Assembly (NCBI GenBank): GCA_947503145.1
Contig: CANNCP010000006.1
Coordinates: 62,001 to 126,000, forward strand
DNA from: an uncultured Roseovarius sp.
Lineage (GTDB): Bacteria > Pseudomonadota > Alphaproteobacteria > Rhodobacterales > Rhodobacteraceae
Reading direction: 5' to 3'
Length of the DNA stretch: 64,000 bases
Part shown: in pieces, positions 31,844-45,301 of the stretch
How the letters are laid out: every line of letters starts with the position of its first letter
Numbering within the stretch: the first letter of the stretch is position 1
Made by a program: the position numbers and the translations under genes
Notes under the pieces: generated by a model
The model's input: the letters and a program-made list of their open reading frames with translations, nothing else
The model's database searches: none
What the model was told of the DNA's origin: nothing

Positions 31844-32560
31844 ATGCGTGTGCTGCTGGTGGAAGACGATCCGACAACGTCCAAGAGCATCGAATTGATG
31901 CTGACCCATGCCAACCTGAACGTCTATACGACCGAACTGGGTGAGGAGGGCATCGATCTGGCCAAGCTCTATGATTACGATCTGATCCTGCTCGATCTGG
32001 GGCTGCCGGACATGACGGGCCATGACGTGCTGCGTCAACTGCGGCTGGCACGGATCGATACGCCGATCCTTATCCTGTCAGGCGCGGACGACACCGACAG
32101 CAAGATCAAGGGCTTCGGGTTCGGTGCCGACGATTATCTGACAAAACCATTCCACCGTGACGAACTTGTTGCACGCATTCACGCGATCATCCGCCGATCC
32201 AAGGGGCACTCACAATCGGTCATCCGCACCGGAGTGATCAATGTCAATCTGGACGCCAAGACGGTCGATGTGGGCGGCAAGGCGGTGCATCTGACCGGCA
32301 AGGAGTATCAGATGCTGGAATTGCTGAGCCTGCGCAAGGGCACGACCCTGACCAAGGAAATGTTCCTCAACCACCTCTATGGTGGCATGGACGAGCCTGA
32401 ATTGAAGATCATCGACGTATTCATCTGCAAGTTGCGCAAGAAGCTGAATGAGGCCACGGGCGGTGAAAGCTATATTGAGACGGTCTGGGGCCGCGGCTAT
32501 GTGCTGCGTGATCCCGAGCCGACCGAACTGGACGATCAGCGCCTCGCCATCGGCGCGTGA
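31844..32560 (+). CDS. ctrA: Cell-cycle response regulator CtrA
   Basis: 238 residues from the ATG at 31844 (GGAGAG upstream). It is an OmpR-type response regulator, phosphorylated through CckA and ChpT. In roseobacters it controls motility, gene-transfer agents and cell-cycle genes. The receiver starts [17 protein letters not shown] and has the phospho-acceptor Asp51 ([13 protein letters not shown]), with [16 protein letters not shown]. The winged-helix domain has [17 protein letters not shown] and [15 protein letters not shown], then [15 protein letters not shown]. cckA and sciP lie in the same window. Confidence 0.97.
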   Translation: MRVLLVEDDPTTSKSIELMLTHANLNVYTTELGEEGIDLAKLYDYDLILLDLGLPDMTGHDVLRQLRLARIDTPILILSGADDTDSKIKGFGFGADDYLTKPFHRDELVARIHAIIRRSKGHSQSVIRTGVINVNLDAKTVDVGGKAVHLTGKEYQMLELLSLRKGTTLTKEMFLNHLYGGMDEPELKIIDVFICKLRKKLNEATGGESYIETVWGRGYVLRDPEPTELDDQRLAIGA

Positions 32561-32612
32561 GACCGGGGGCAAAGCCCCCGCTGGCCGCAACAGGCAACAT
32601 CCTCCAAAGGTG

Positions 32613-32647
32613 AAAAGACCGCAGCCTAGAACGGGCGGCGGTCTTTT
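32613..32647 (+). terminator. Terminator after ctrA
   Basis: Inverted repeat AAAAGACCGC / GCGGTCTTTT with a 15-base loop ending in T residues. A second stem (CGGGGGC / GCCCCCG) precedes it right after the ctrA stop. Confidence 0.8.
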
Positions 32648-32654
32648 GTCGTGA

Positions 32655-37135
<4,481 letters not shown>

Positions 37136-37187
37136 GAACAAAATCTTTGGCGTGTTTTCAATTGGTTAAACCCATGAGTGCCGTTTT

Positions 37188-37212
37188 GTTCACGGATGTT
37201 CCCTAATAGTTC
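37188..37212 (+). promoter_or_regulatory. LexA operator with three GTTC half-sites
   Basis: GTTC occurs at 37188, 37198 and 37209. The last two form a perfect GTTC-N7-GTTC LexA box (37198-37212) 64 bases upstream of the peptide ATG. The first lies 6 bases from the second and may extend binding. Confidence 0.8.
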
Positions 37213-37275
37213 TTTACATGATGTGTCAAAAGTGAGAACAAAGAGGCAACACGAAGAATTGGAAAGGAAAGCCCG

Positions 37276-37398
37276 ATGTTCCACCAGATCAAAGCCGCCG
37301 TCGCCCGGTCGAACGACACCCTCATGGGGGATGCGATCGGAGGGGCCGCACTGATGGTCATGCTGGTTGGTGGCCTCTATCTGCCAAGCCTTGTCTAA
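37276..37398 (+). CDS. SOS-controlled 40-residue membrane peptide
   Basis: An ATG at 37276, preceded by GGAAAGGAAAG, opens 40 codons ending in TAA at 37398. The N-terminal 20 residues are basic and polar (MFHQIKAAVARSNDTLMGD). The C-terminal half (IGGAALMVMLVGGLYLPSLV) is one hydrophobic segment. The gene lies behind a perfect LexA box and ends before a strong terminator, so it is an SOS unit of its own. Caulobacter SidA is a 29-residue LexA-controlled inner-membrane peptide that blocks division. Size, topology and control match, but no sequence homology is claimed. It could also be a toxin-like or stress peptide. Confidence 0.7.
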   Translation: MFHQIKAAVARSNDTLMGDAIGGAALMVMLVGGLYLPSLV

Positions 37399-37721
37399 GT
37401 CTTTTGCGTTTCTGCCTGCGATCCAGATCCGTGCCTCTTGCGTGCCTGCATCTCCTGTCCCACTCCTGATGCGACGTAACTGATACTGCCTGTTCCGACG
37501 TCTTTCCCGGGTTTGCCTCATTTCCCCCGGGTGGCACGACAGGGTTCCACGGGGATCGCACCCCACTGGCCGCCGCCATCCGTCCCCGGATGTGCGGCGG
37601 TTTTTTTGTTCGAATGGATCAGCGATTACGGCCGGGCGATGTGCTCAGACCGGGACGAGAAACACCAGGCAGGCGATCAGGAAAGACCGGCTGGCGATGG
37701 CGGCATCGGCATGGGCTTTGA
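37399..37721. other. 323-base gap holding a terminator
   Basis: Apart from the terminator at 37570-37608 no gene is recognised between the membrane-peptide gene and the convergent NifU-like gene. Confidence 0.5.
37570..37608 (+). terminator. Rho-independent terminator downstream of the membrane-peptide gene
   Basis: Stem CCGCCGC...ATCCG / CGGAT...GCGGCGG followed by seven T residues. The 170-base stretch between the peptide stop and this hairpin has no protein-like frame. Confidence 0.9.
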
Positions 37722-38177
37722 TCAGGCGCAGGAACTGGTCGAGCGGGCCGCGTCCAGAGCCTCTACTGCTGCCTCCAACGTCAGAAGGATCGAGGCATGT
37801 CGATTCTTGTAATCCTGCGCCGGCCTGAGCACTTCGAGCCCGTCAAAAGGCGCAGGCGGGGTCGGCCCGTCCGTCTTCAGCATGGCCTTGAGCGCGTCGC
37901 GTGCCGCGATGACCTCGTCGCGGGTGCAGCCGACGATGTTGGCCCCCACGACACTGGCGGCAGCCTGACCCAATGCACAGGCCTTCACATCCTGACCAAA
38001 ATTGCTGATGCGGCCGTTTTCAACCGTCAGATCGACAGTCACGGTCGATCCGCAGAGCGGTGCGCGGCGTTTCACGGTCGCGTCCGGCGTTGCCAGCCTG
38101 TCGAGTCGCGGAATGTCCGCAGCCAGTGCCAGAATACGGGCCGAGTAGAGCTTGATCATGTCGCTGTTGCCGCTCAT
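37722..38177 (-). CDS. NifU/IscU-like iron-sulfur cluster scaffold protein
   Basis: 151 residues. The IscU/NifU N-terminal fold is visible: MIKLYSARILALAADIPRL, APLCGSTVTVDLTVENGRI (first Cys), VKACALGQAAASV (second Cys) and ALKAMLKTDGP. Members assemble or carry Fe-S clusters. The third classical Cys near the C-terminus is not clearly placed (a Cys occurs in NIVGCTRDE). This variant is widespread in Rhodobacterales near hisI. The start has GGAAAAG. It is divergent from hisI. Confidence 0.8.
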   Translation of the reverse strand: MSGNSDMIKLYSARILALAADIPRLDRLATPDATVKRRAPLCGSTVTVDLTVENGRISNFGQDVKACALGQAAASVVGANIVGCTRDEVIAARDALKAMLKTDGPTPPAPFDGLEVLRPAQDYKNRHASILLTLEAAVEALDAARSTSSCA

Positions 38178-38243
38178 TGCTTTTCCTTTGTCTCAATGTC
38201 CCATAGATAATCCTCAGTCACCCGGTTGCCAAGGAGATGTCGC

Positions 38244-38606
38244 ATGTCGTTTGATTCCGCCAGTCTGACCTATAATGACGCAGGGTTGATTCCCGCGATT
38301 GCGCAGGATGTCGCAAGTGGCGAAGTCCTGATGTTGGCCTGGATGAACTCCGAGGCGGTCGCGCGTACACTGGAAACCGGGCGCGTCACCTATTGGTCGC
38401 GTTCGCGGCAGGCGTTCTGGATCAAGGGCGAGACCAGCGGGCATGTTCAGCGCCTGGTCGAAATGCGCGTGGACTGCGACCGTGATTGCCTGCTGCTCCA
38501 GATCGAGCAGGTTGGCCCGGCCTGCCACACGAACCGGCGCAGTTGTTTTTACACCGCGCTGCGGGATGGTGTGGAAACCGAGATCATGGCACCTGAAGCG
38601 GACTGA
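38244..38606 (+). CDS. hisI: Phosphoribosyl-AMP cyclohydrolase
   Basis: 120 residues from the ATG at 38244 with AAGGAGATG upstream. It hydrolyses PR-AMP in histidine synthesis. The domain shows [42 protein letters not shown], the metal residues in [14 protein letters not shown] and the C-terminal [11 protein letters not shown] with zinc-binding Cys/His. HisE (pyrophosphohydrolase) is not fused. Confidence 0.96.
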   Translation: MSFDSASLTYNDAGLIPAIAQDVASGEVLMLAWMNSEAVARTLETGRVTYWSRSRQAFWIKGETSGHVQRLVEMRVDCDRDCLLLQIEQVGPACHTNRRSCFYTALRDGVETEIMAPEAD

Positions 38607-38649
38607 TAGTTATCAGTTCATAATAGTTGAGGCGCCAAGGCGAAATGCC

Positions 38650-39495
38650 TCAAGGTAGCCCGACCAGACGGCGGATGTCGGCGGGGCTGGCACCGTCATC
38701 ACGGTACTTGGCAATCGCCCGGGCATCGTCGCGTTTGGCCAGGCGCTTGCCAGTGTCGTCGCGGATTAGACGGTGGTGGTGATAGATCGGGGTGGGCAGC
38801 CCGAAGAGGCGCTGCAATAGCACCTGAAGCGGTGTGAACTCGAAAAGATCCGTGCCGCGCACCACATGAGTGATCTTCTGGCCCGCATCGTCAAGCACGG
38901 CTGCGAGCACGTAAGCCACAGTTTCGATTTCCTTGCGCCCGAGAACCGGATCGCCCATCTGCACGCTCAGATCATCGCCACGGATGCGGTGCCTTCCGGC
39001 CTGCGCATCACCGGTTTCGGTAAAGGTGAGCGGGGCAGGACCGATGGCAGCCACCGCGCGCGCAAGGTCCAGCCGCAGTGCATCACCGGGGCGGCGGCCG
39101 GCCATGTCGCGGCCCCGGCAGGTGCCGGGATAGACGGGATCGCGGGGCGCGCCCTCTTGTGGGGCGGATTGGGCGGCGCGGATGTCGGCGCGCGAGCACG
39201 AACAGGGATAGATCAGCCCGCGCGGGCCAAGTGACAAAAGCGCGGCGTTGTAGCGCACAAGATGTTCAGACTGGCGCAGGATGGGTTCGGGCCAGTCCAG
39301 ACCCAACCAGCGCAGGTCATCATATATCTGCGCCTCCCATTCGGGGCGGGCGCGGGCCGTATCGATGTCCTCGATCCGCAGCAGGCAGATGCCACCCGCA
39401 GCCGTCGCCATGTCAAAGGCGAGGAGCGCGGAATAGGCATGCCCCAAATGCAATTGACCAGTAGGGGATGGTGCAAATCGGGTGGTAAAGGTCAC
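38650..39495 (-). CDS. gluQ: Glutamyl-Q tRNA(Asp) synthetase
   Basis: 281 residues from a GTG at 39495. It resembles the catalytic half of GluRS without an anticodon-binding domain and attaches Glu to queuosine in tRNA-Asp. FAPSPTGQLHLGHAYSALLA contains the HIGH motif. ADIRAAQSAPQEG and the Cys pair (YPCSCSRADI) mark the zinc region. RLIRDDTGKRLAKRD is the KMSKS counterpart. The GTG overlaps the stop of the preceding short frame (GTGA), so translational coupling is possible. Confidence 0.93.
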   Translation of the reverse strand: MTFTTRFAPSPTGQLHLGHAYSALLAFDMATAAGGICLLRIEDIDTARARPEWEAQIYDDLRWLGLDWPEPILRQSEHLVRYNAALLSLGPRGLIYPCSCSRADIRAAQSAPQEGAPRDPVYPGTCRGRDMAGRRPGDALRLDLARAVAAIGPAPLTFTETGDAQAGRHRIRGDDLSVQMGDPVLGRKEIETVAYVLAAVLDDAGQKITHVVRGTDLFEFTPLQVLLQRLFGLPTPIYHHHRLIRDDTGKRLAKRDDARAIAKYRDDGASPADIRRLVGLP

Positions 39496-39842
39496 GTTTT
39501 TTCAACAGTGTATGTGCCAACGCTCAAGCTAAGAGTTGGCAGGCTGGCTGCGCCGCGCTCCATGCATTGGCTCAGTTGTCCCGTGTGCTCCGAGTCGGCA
39601 AGCGCACGGTCATTGTAGCTGGAGACCCACAGATCACCGCGTTCGGGCGCATTCAGCAACAGGTCCGGCATTCTGGCAGGGGTATTGAGGTAGAAATGTT
39701 TGATCCCAAAGCGTTCCGCCTTGAACTTGAGGCACTCGGTCAAGGCGGAATGCGTGTAACGGTCATATGTATCGCTGCGTTCCGCAAAAAGCTGTGAGTC
39801 AGGGTTTTCGCAGAACGCTTTATCGAAGGGGTTTCTGGTCAT
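39492..39842 (-). CDS. Chimeric small frame containing repeat copy C, unknown function
   Basis: 116 residues between trmFO and gluQ. Residues 7-46 are read from the two-hairpin repeat (KAFCENPDSQLFAERSDTYD...). The remaining about 70 (TPARMPDLLLNAPERGDLW, then SYNDRALADSEHTGQL) have ordinary protein composition and end in a TGA overlapping the gluQ GTG. The ribosome-binding site is weak. It may be a decayed gene whose 5' end was replaced by the repeat, a short leader that couples gluQ translation, or not a gene. Confidence 0.35.
   Translation of the reverse strand: MTRNPFDKAFCENPDSQLFAERSDTYDRYTHSALTECLKFKAERFGIKHFYLNTPARMPDLLLNAPERGDLWVSSYNDRALADSEHTGQLSQCMERGAASLPTLSLSVGTYTVEKT
39708..39821 (-). 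repeat. Two-hairpin dispersed repeat, copy C (inverted)
   Basis: 114 bases beginning AAAGCGTTCCGCC and ending GCAGAACGCTTT, so the termini are inverted repeats. Hairpins: GCGTTCCGCCTTGA / TCAAGGCGGAATGC and GCGTTCCGCAAAAA / TTTTCGCAGAACGC, with the core CATATGTATCGC between them. It is the reverse orientation of copies A and B. Confidence 0.88.
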
Positions 39843-39855
39843 GGAGCCATGAAAA

Positions 39856-41223
39856 TCACACTGGATGCGTGGCGTCCAGCCTGCTGTGGCTCAGCCATTC
39901 CGCCCAGGATGCCTTGGCGCGGTCGGTATAGGCCTTGTAGCGGTCGGTGCGCCCGCGCCGCCCGCCCTTGAGCCCGTCAACCGGGCGGAAGAGGCCAAAA
40001 TTGACGTTCATCGGCTGAAAGGTCTTGGCCTCCGCGCCGCCGGTGATGTGGTGTATGAGCGCGCCCATTGCGCTGTCCTGCGGTGGCGCAGGCAAGGGCG
40101 ATCCGAGAATTTCGGCCGCGGCCATACGGCCCGCGAGCAGACCCATCGCAGCGGATTCCACATAGCCCTCGACACCGGTGATCTGCCCGGCAAAGCGAAT
40201 GTTGGGGCGCGTGCGCAGACGCATCTGCGCATCCAGCAGCGTCGGCGAGTTCAGGAACGTATTACGATGGATGCCGCCCAGCCGGGCAAAGCGCGCATTT
40301 TCCAGTCCGGGGATCATCCGGAGCACATCAGCCTGCGCGCCGTATTTCATTTTTGTCTGAAATCCTACGATGTTATATAGCGTCCCTAATGCATTGTCGC
40401 GGCGTAACTGCACCACCGCCCAAGGCTTGGTATCGGGGGCATGTGGATTGGTCAGGCCGACCGGCTTCATCGGCCCGTGGCGCAGGGATTCGCGGCCGCG
40501 TTCGGCGATCACTTCGATTGGCAGGCAGCCGTCGAAATAGCCTGCCGTCTCACCCTCGTGGAATTCGGTCTTGTCGGCGGCTAGCAGCGCGTCGATGAAG
40601 GCCTCATAGGTGGCGCGATCCATCGGGCAGTTCAGGTAGGCGGTGCGCTCTGCCTCGGTTTCGCCCTTGTCGTAGCGCGATTGCATCCAGGCGCGGGACA
40701 TGTCGATGCTTTCGTGATGCACGATGGGTGCAATGGCATCAAAGAAGGCCAGCGCGCCCTGGCCGGTTTCTGCCGCAATGGCCTGGCCCAGTTTTTCGGA
40801 TGTCAGCGGGCCAGTAGCAATGATCCATTGGCCATCTTCGGGCAGCCGGTCCACCTGGCCATACTCGACCGACACGTTTGGATGCGCCATGAGCGCCTCG
40901 GTCACGCTGCGGGCAAAGGGGTCGCGGTCCACCGCCAATGCACCGCCTGCGGGCAGGCGGTGGCGGTCGGCGGTCTGCATGATCAGGCCGTTCGCCGCGC
41001 GCATTTCCCAGTGTAACAGGCCCACGGCGTTCTGTTCGTCGTCATCCGAGCGGAATGAATTGGAACACACCATTTCGGCCAGATCGCCGGTACGGTGCGC
41101 AAAGGTGCCAACTTCGGGGCGCATCTCGTGGATGACCACGCGCACGCCCATATGGGCGGCCTGCCAGGCCGCTTCGGAGCCGGCCATGCCGCCGCCGATG
41201 ATATGCAAGGTTTTGTTGTCCAT
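39856..41223 (-). CDS. trmFO: Methylene-THF-dependent tRNA (m5U54) methyltransferase TrmFO
   Basis: 455 residues. This FAD-dependent enzyme makes ribothymidine 54 using methylene-tetrahydrofolate, an alternative to SAM-dependent TrmA. The N-terminal dinucleotide fold [21 protein letters not shown] is followed by the [18 protein letters not shown] region, the Cys motif [14 protein letters not shown] and the C-terminal [11 protein letters not shown] short frame and gluQ follow on the same strand. Confidence 0.96.
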   Translation of the reverse strand: MDNKTLHIIGGGMAGSEAAWQAAHMGVRVVIHEMRPEVGTFAHRTGDLAEMVCSNSFRSDDDEQNAVGLLHWEMRAANGLIMQTADRHRLPAGGALAVDRDPFARSVTEALMAHPNVSVEYGQVDRLPEDGQWIIATGPLTSEKLGQAIAAETGQGALAFFDAIAPIVHHESIDMSRAWMQSRYDKGETEAERTAYLNCPMDRATYEAFIDALLAADKTEFHEGETAGYFDGCLPIEVIAERGRESLRHGPMKPVGLTNPHAPDTKPWAVVQLRRDNALGTLYNIVGFQTKMKYGAQADVLRMIPGLENARFARLGGIHRNTFLNSPTLLDAQMRLRTRPNIRFAGQITGVEGYVESAAMGLLAGRMAAAEILGSPLPAPPQDSAMGALIHHITGGAEAKTFQPMNVNFGLFRPVDGLKGGRRGRTDRYKAYTDRAKASWAEWLSHSRLDATHPV

Positions 41224-41262
41224 GTGCCGCGATGTAGGCTATCACGACCGCTTTGGAAAGGG

Positions 41263-42510
41263 TCAGGAGGGGGGCAGATCCGTCAGGTTCTGCGGATCGA
41301 GCGGCAGCCCCGAAGGCACAGCGTCGGGCACACCCAGCCGACCGGTTCGCGCAATGGGATCTTCGAGTGCGCCGAGAAATTCGAGGATCGCATCGACCTC
41401 ATCATCCTGCAGGAACAACGGCACCTCAGAGTCTGGCACGCTCGGATGCGTGTATTCGGCCAGCATGGTCAGCGGATCAAGATGGTGACGCACCATGTCC
41501 TCCAACCGGTCATAGGCACCATTGTGGCCATAGGGGGCAGTCAGCGTGACATTGCGCAACGACGGGGTGCGGAATTTGTAGGCGTCCGCCGGATCACCGG
41601 TCACGGCGGCGCGGCCGTGATCGGCATGGTCAGGCTCGTGCCCCTTGTCGGGGCTGAGCTGCGGAATCCCGATGGCATGAAAGCCGTGATCGGTCTGGAA
41701 AGTGCCGTTGTGACAATCGGCGCAACCGCCCTTGCCATAGAATAGCGACATGCCGCGGACCTCAGCATTGGTCAGCGCAGCGTCGTCACCGCGTAGAAAG
41801 GCGTCAAACCTGCTGTCCGTGGTGCGAAAATCAAAGGTGATGTAATCGGCGATGGCCCGGGCGATATCAGTGATGTGGATCGGTTCGTCTTTGCCGATGA
41901 TCAGGTCGAACCCCTTGCGGTATTCCGGGATCGCCTCGACCCGGGCCGCCAGCATCTGCCAGGCGCCGTCCTGACCGCGAATGTGGCCCGCCGCGACCGC
42001 ATCGGCAATCTGGTTCTCGCCCGGCTGACCGGACATTTTGTCATATGAGGTGATCGGCAGGAGGGTTTGTGCCGCGAGCGGCGAAGGCAGGTGGCGTTCC
42101 AGTGCGCGACCGGGGGGCATCGCCAGGTTGAACCGGGCGCTGTCATCCACCTGAACCCGACCGTCATGAAAGAGCGTGGTGAATTCGCGTGCGCCCAGAT
42201 TGTAGAGCGCCGGCGCGTTCCGGGGGCGTCGCGCCACCGACAAGTTGGCCGGTCCGACCTTGCGCCGGATCCCAAGGCTGTCCTCACCCAGCGACACCGG
42301 ATCACCACTGCCCAGAGCAGGGTGGTGGCAGGTCGCACATGAGATGTTCTGATTGCCTGAAAGGACAGGATCAAAGAACAGCTGCCGCCCCAGCAGGATC
42401 GACGTAGCCCCCGGAACCGGGAAATCATCGTGATCTGCGGGCGGCGGCAGGTCGGCGGCCAGAGTAAGACTGACCTGAAGGGATAGAGCTCCGGCGAGCC
42501 AGAGCTTCAT
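41263..42510 (-). CDS. Di-heme cytochrome c peroxidase / MauG-family protein
   Basis: 415 residues from the ATG at 42510, which starts a signal peptide (MKLWLAGALSLQVSLTLAAD); a longer start at 42600 lacks this. Two CxxCH heme sites are present: NISCATCHHPALGSG and GGCADCHNGTFQTDHG. The periplasmic location and order fit the bacterial cytochrome c peroxidase/MauG superfamily. The distal-ligand pattern ITDIARAIADYITFDFRTTDSRFD is also family-like. Whether it reduces hydrogen peroxide or modifies a partner protein cannot be told. It stands alone, with AT-rich sequence upstream. Confidence 0.9.
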   Translation of the reverse strand: MKLWLAGALSLQVSLTLAADLPPPADHDDFPVPGATSILLGRQLFFDPVLSGNQNISCATCHHPALGSGDPVSLGEDSLGIRRKVGPANLSVARRPRNAPALYNLGAREFTTLFHDGRVQVDDSARFNLAMPPGRALERHLPSPLAAQTLLPITSYDKMSGQPGENQIADAVAAGHIRGQDGAWQMLAARVEAIPEYRKGFDLIIGKDEPIHITDIARAIADYITFDFRTTDSRFDAFLRGDDAALTNAEVRGMSLFYGKGGCADCHNGTFQTDHGFHAIGIPQLSPDKGHEPDHADHGRAAVTGDPADAYKFRTPSLRNVTLTAPYGHNGAYDRLEDMVRHHLDPLTMLAEYTHPSVPDSEVPLFLQDDEVDAILEFLGALEDPIARTGRLGVPDAVPSGLPLDPQNLTDLPPS

Positions 42511-42732
42511 GACGTAACGATTCAAGATAATCTCAATTAAAATAAGTGCTTGCCCTAGCGTATTGCATTCGTGACGCCGGTTGAGTTCGATTGAACGCAA
42601 TATGCCCTAAATTGAGGCAATAAAACGGCAAATATGGAAATAAACGCAAGGAGTTGCGAACGCCTGGTAGGTTACGTGATCATGACTGGTGCGGCATCGG
42701 GCATAGCTGAGGCAGGGATGGGGCGAAACGCA

Positions 42733-43518
42733 TTATTGCTCCCATTCCGGCACGCGTTTTTCGATGAAGGCGCTGATGCCTTCCTCGGTGTCTCGCCAGA
42801 GCATGTTCTCTACCATGACATCGCTGGTGTAGGCATAAGCCTCGGCCAGGGGCATCTCGATCTGGCGGTAGAACGCCTCTTTTCCAATACGCACCGCTGC
42901 GCCCAGTTTCGCCGCGACCGCTTCGGCCAGCGCTTCGGCCTCTGCCTCGATCTGATCGGCGGGCACCGCACGGTTGATCAGACCCAGCGCCTCGGCGCGG
43001 TCGGTGTCGATGAAACGGCCGGTGGTCAGCATCTCGAACGCCTGCTTGCGTCCGATGTTGCGGCTGAGCGCCACCATCGGCGTCGAACAGAAAAGCCCGA
43101 TATCGACCCCGTTGACGCCGAACCGCGTGCCTGTCGCGGCGATGGCCAGATCGCAGGACGCAACCAGCTGGCAGCCTGCTGCGGTGGCGATGCCGTGCGG
43201 CGCGGCAATGACGGGCTGGGGCAGGGTGCGGATCGCCATCATGACGGACGCGCAGCGATCGAACAGGTCCTTGAAGTAGGCCTTGCCGCCATCCTCGGCC
43301 TGACGCCCGGCGGTCATCTCCTTTAGATCGTGCCCGGCGCAGAACGCCTTGCCCGCGCCCGACAGGATCACGGCGCGTATATGCGGCTGACCAGACAGCG
43401 TTTCGAATTCGGCCCCGAGTGCCGCGAGCATCGCGTCGCTCAGCGCGTTAAGTCGCTCGGGCGCGTTCATCCGAAGATGCGCCACGGCACCTTTGTCGGT
43501 CCGTTCCAGTATCGCCAT
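42733..43518 (-). CDS. Enoyl-CoA hydratase/isomerase family protein
   Basis: 261 residues from the ATG at 43518 (AGGAG upstream); the frame is open to 43755 but that extension is not crotonase-like. The crotonase fold shows LRMNAPERLNALSDAMLAAL, the oxyanion-hole AFCAGHDLKEM and GIATAAGCQLVASCDLAIAA. Glu residues of classical hydratases are not in their usual places (GVNGVDIGLFCSTPM), so the reaction may differ (it resembles ECHDC3-like members). It is divergent from a thioesterase gene. Confidence 0.88.
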   Translation of the reverse strand: MAILERTDKGAVAHLRMNAPERLNALSDAMLAALGAEFETLSGQPHIRAVILSGAGKAFCAGHDLKEMTAGRQAEDGGKAYFKDLFDRCASVMMAIRTLPQPVIAAPHGIATAAGCQLVASCDLAIAATGTRFGVNGVDIGLFCSTPMVALSRNIGRKQAFEMLTTGRFIDTDRAEALGLINRAVPADQIEAEAEALAEAVAAKLGAAVRIGKEAFYRQIEMPLAEAYAYTSDVMVENMLWRDTEEGISAFIEKRVPEWEQ

Positions 43519-43586
43519 CTTGCCACTCCTTCGAACTTGGGCAATCGTGGTGCCGATTGTAGCGGCAGGCAGGCACGGAGAAAAGC

Positions 43587-44009
43587 ATGGGTTTGAAGAT
43601 GAACGCGGAGGAATTGAATGCGTTCCTGGAAGCCGAGTTTCCGCAAGTTGCCGGTGAGTTCGCCATCGAAGATCTGGGCGAGATGCGCATTCGCACGCGC
43701 CTGTTGGTGGGCGAGCGGCATTTGCGGCCCGGCGGTACAGTGTCCGGGCCGTCAATCTTTGCGCTGGCGGATGTGTCGGTCTATCTGGCGGTTCTGGCGA
43801 TGATCGGTCCGCAGGGGCTGGCGGTCACGACCAATTGCTCGATCGATTTCATGCGCAAACCGGCCTCGGGCGCGGACCTCATCGCGGAATGCCGCCTGCT
43901 CAAGCTGGGCCGCGTGCTGGCAGTGGGCGAGGTGCTGATCCACTCCGAAGGCGGCGCCACGCCGGTGGCGCGGGCCAGCATGACCTACTCGATCCCACCC
44001 AAGGGCTGA
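43587..44009 (+). CDS. PaaI-family (hot-dog) thioesterase
   Basis: 140 residues. The hot-dog fold pattern is seen in RHLRPGGTVSGPSIFALADVSVYLAVLAMIG, with the catalytic acidic residue in FALADV, then LAVTTNCSIDFMRKPASGADL. It presumably hydrolyses an acyl-CoA; the divergent enoyl-CoA hydratase gene suggests a link to acyl-CoA turnover. Two ATGs (43587 and 43599) are possible. An inverted repeat near 44073-44091 follows without a T run. Confidence 0.85.
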   Translation: MGLKMNAEELNAFLEAEFPQVAGEFAIEDLGEMRIRTRLLVGERHLRPGGTVSGPSIFALADVSVYLAVLAMIGPQGLAVTTNCSIDFMRKPASGADLIAECRLLKLGRVLAVGEVLIHSEGGATPVARASMTYSIPPKG

Positions 44010-44171
44010 TTTAGACGCAGACACCTGCGAGACGCGCAGATTGCATCTGCTGGCACTCCGATATCCCGCTACCGCCGGTAGCGGCTGCCGGTAATGCGGG
44101 TGTTGATGGGGTATCTTAATACCTAAATCACAACTCCTTGTTTTTACGATACTTATTGGGGCAGGCGTTGC

Positions 44172-44199
44172 TTGACGCGGCGCGCAGTCTCTATATACA
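44172..44199 (+). promoter_or_regulatory. Probable housekeeping promoter of rplM-rpsI
   Basis: TTGACG (44172-44177) and TATACA (44194-44199) are separated by 16 bases, about 70 bases upstream of rplM, leaving a leader with room for autoregulation. Confidence 0.55.
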
Positions 44200-44266
44200 C
44201 CCTCCATCACACGCGGATACGCCTCGGCGCATCCCCAACGGACACCACATAGGGTTTCGACGAAAA

Positions 44267-44731
44267 ATGAAGACATTCTCTGCAACACCGGCAGATATCG
44301 ACAAGAAATGGATCCTGATCGACGCTGAAGGCGTTGTTCTGGGCCGTCTCGCCTCGATCATCGCCACCCGCCTGCGCGGCAAGCACAAGGCCAGCTTTAC
44401 CCCCCACATGGACATGGGCGACAACGTCATTGTCATCAATGCGGACAAGATCCAGCTGACCGGCAAGAAGCGTGACAAACCCAACTACTGGCACACTGGT
44501 CATCCGGGCGGGATCAAGTCGCGCACAACCGGCCAGATCCTTGAGGGCAAGTACCCCGAGCGCGTTGTCACGCAGGCCGTGAAACGCATGCTGCCTGGCA
44601 ACCGTCTGGCCCGCACGATCATGACCAATCTGCGCGTATACGCCGGCACCGAGCATCCGCACGAGGCACAAAGCCCCGAAGTGCTGGATGTGAAGAACAT
44701 GAACTCCAAGAACACCCGGGTGGCATACTGA
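44267..44731 (+). CDS. rplM: 50S ribosomal protein L13
   Basis: 154 residues from the ATG at 44267 ([20 protein letters not shown]). The frame is open upstream through the promoter, which is not coding. L13 motifs are [31 protein letters not shown] and [23 protein letters not shown]. The stop overlaps the rpsI ATG (TGATG), the conserved rplM-rpsI operon. Confidence 0.98.
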   Translation: MKTFSATPADIDKKWILIDAEGVVLGRLASIIATRLRGKHKASFTPHMDMGDNVIVINADKIQLTGKKRDKPNYWHTGHPGGIKSRTTGQILEGKYPERVVTQAVKRMLPGNRLARTIMTNLRVYAGTEHPHEAQSPEVLDVKNMNSKNTRVAY

Positions 44732-45216
44732 TGGCTGAAGAAATCAAAACCCTCGAAGGTCTCGAGGCGGTCGCCGAAAGCGTTGCCGTTGTCGAATCGG
44801 CCCCGGTTCACGAGCAGGTTCGCGATGATCTGGGTCGCTCTTATGCCACCGGCAAGCGCAAGGATGCGGTTGCCCGCGTCTGGATCAAGCCGGGCTCCGG
44901 CAAGGTCACCGTAAACGGCAAGGAGATGAAGGTATATTTTGCACGCCCCGTGCTGCAGATGATCCTGCGTCAGCCCTTTACCGTGTCGGGCACCGAAGAC
45001 CAGTTCGACGTGATGGCGACCGTCAAGGGTGGTGGCCTGTCGGGTCAGGCCGGCGCGGTAAAGCACGGCATCTCGAAGGCGTTGCAGCTATATGAGCCCA
45101 GCCTGCGCGGCGCGCTGAAGGCCGCAGGGTTCCTGACCCGCGACAGCCGCGTGGTGGAGCGCAAGAAATACGGCAAGGCCAAGGCCCGCAAGAGCTTTCA
45201 GTTCTCCAAGCGTTGA
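44731..45216 (+). CDS. rpsI: 30S ribosomal protein S9
   Basis: 161 residues, with an alphaproteobacterial N-terminal extension of about 30 residues before the conserved core ([28 protein letters not shown]). The C-terminal tail ends [10 protein letters not shown], the basic tip that contacts P-site tRNA. A terminator follows. Confidence 0.98.
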   Translation: MAEEIKTLEGLEAVAESVAVVESAPVHEQVRDDLGRSYATGKRKDAVARVWIKPGSGKVTVNGKEMKVYFARPVLQMILRQPFTVSGTEDQFDVMATVKGGGLSGQAGAVKHGISKALQLYEPSLRGALKAAGFLTRDSRVVERKKYGKAKARKSFQFSKR

Positions 45217-45236
45217 TCTTGTCACTGTATACTCAC

Positions 45237-45271
45237 GAAAAAAGGGCTGCTTTCGGGCGGCCCTTTTTTAT
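45237..45271 (+). terminator. Terminator of the rplM-rpsI operon
   Basis: AAAAAAGGGC / GCCCTTTTTT stem around a GC-rich loop, with long A and T runs that would allow function on either strand. Confidence 0.92.
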
Positions 45272-45301
45272 TTAGCCGCTGAAAGAGGGGCGTTGCCCCC
45301 A

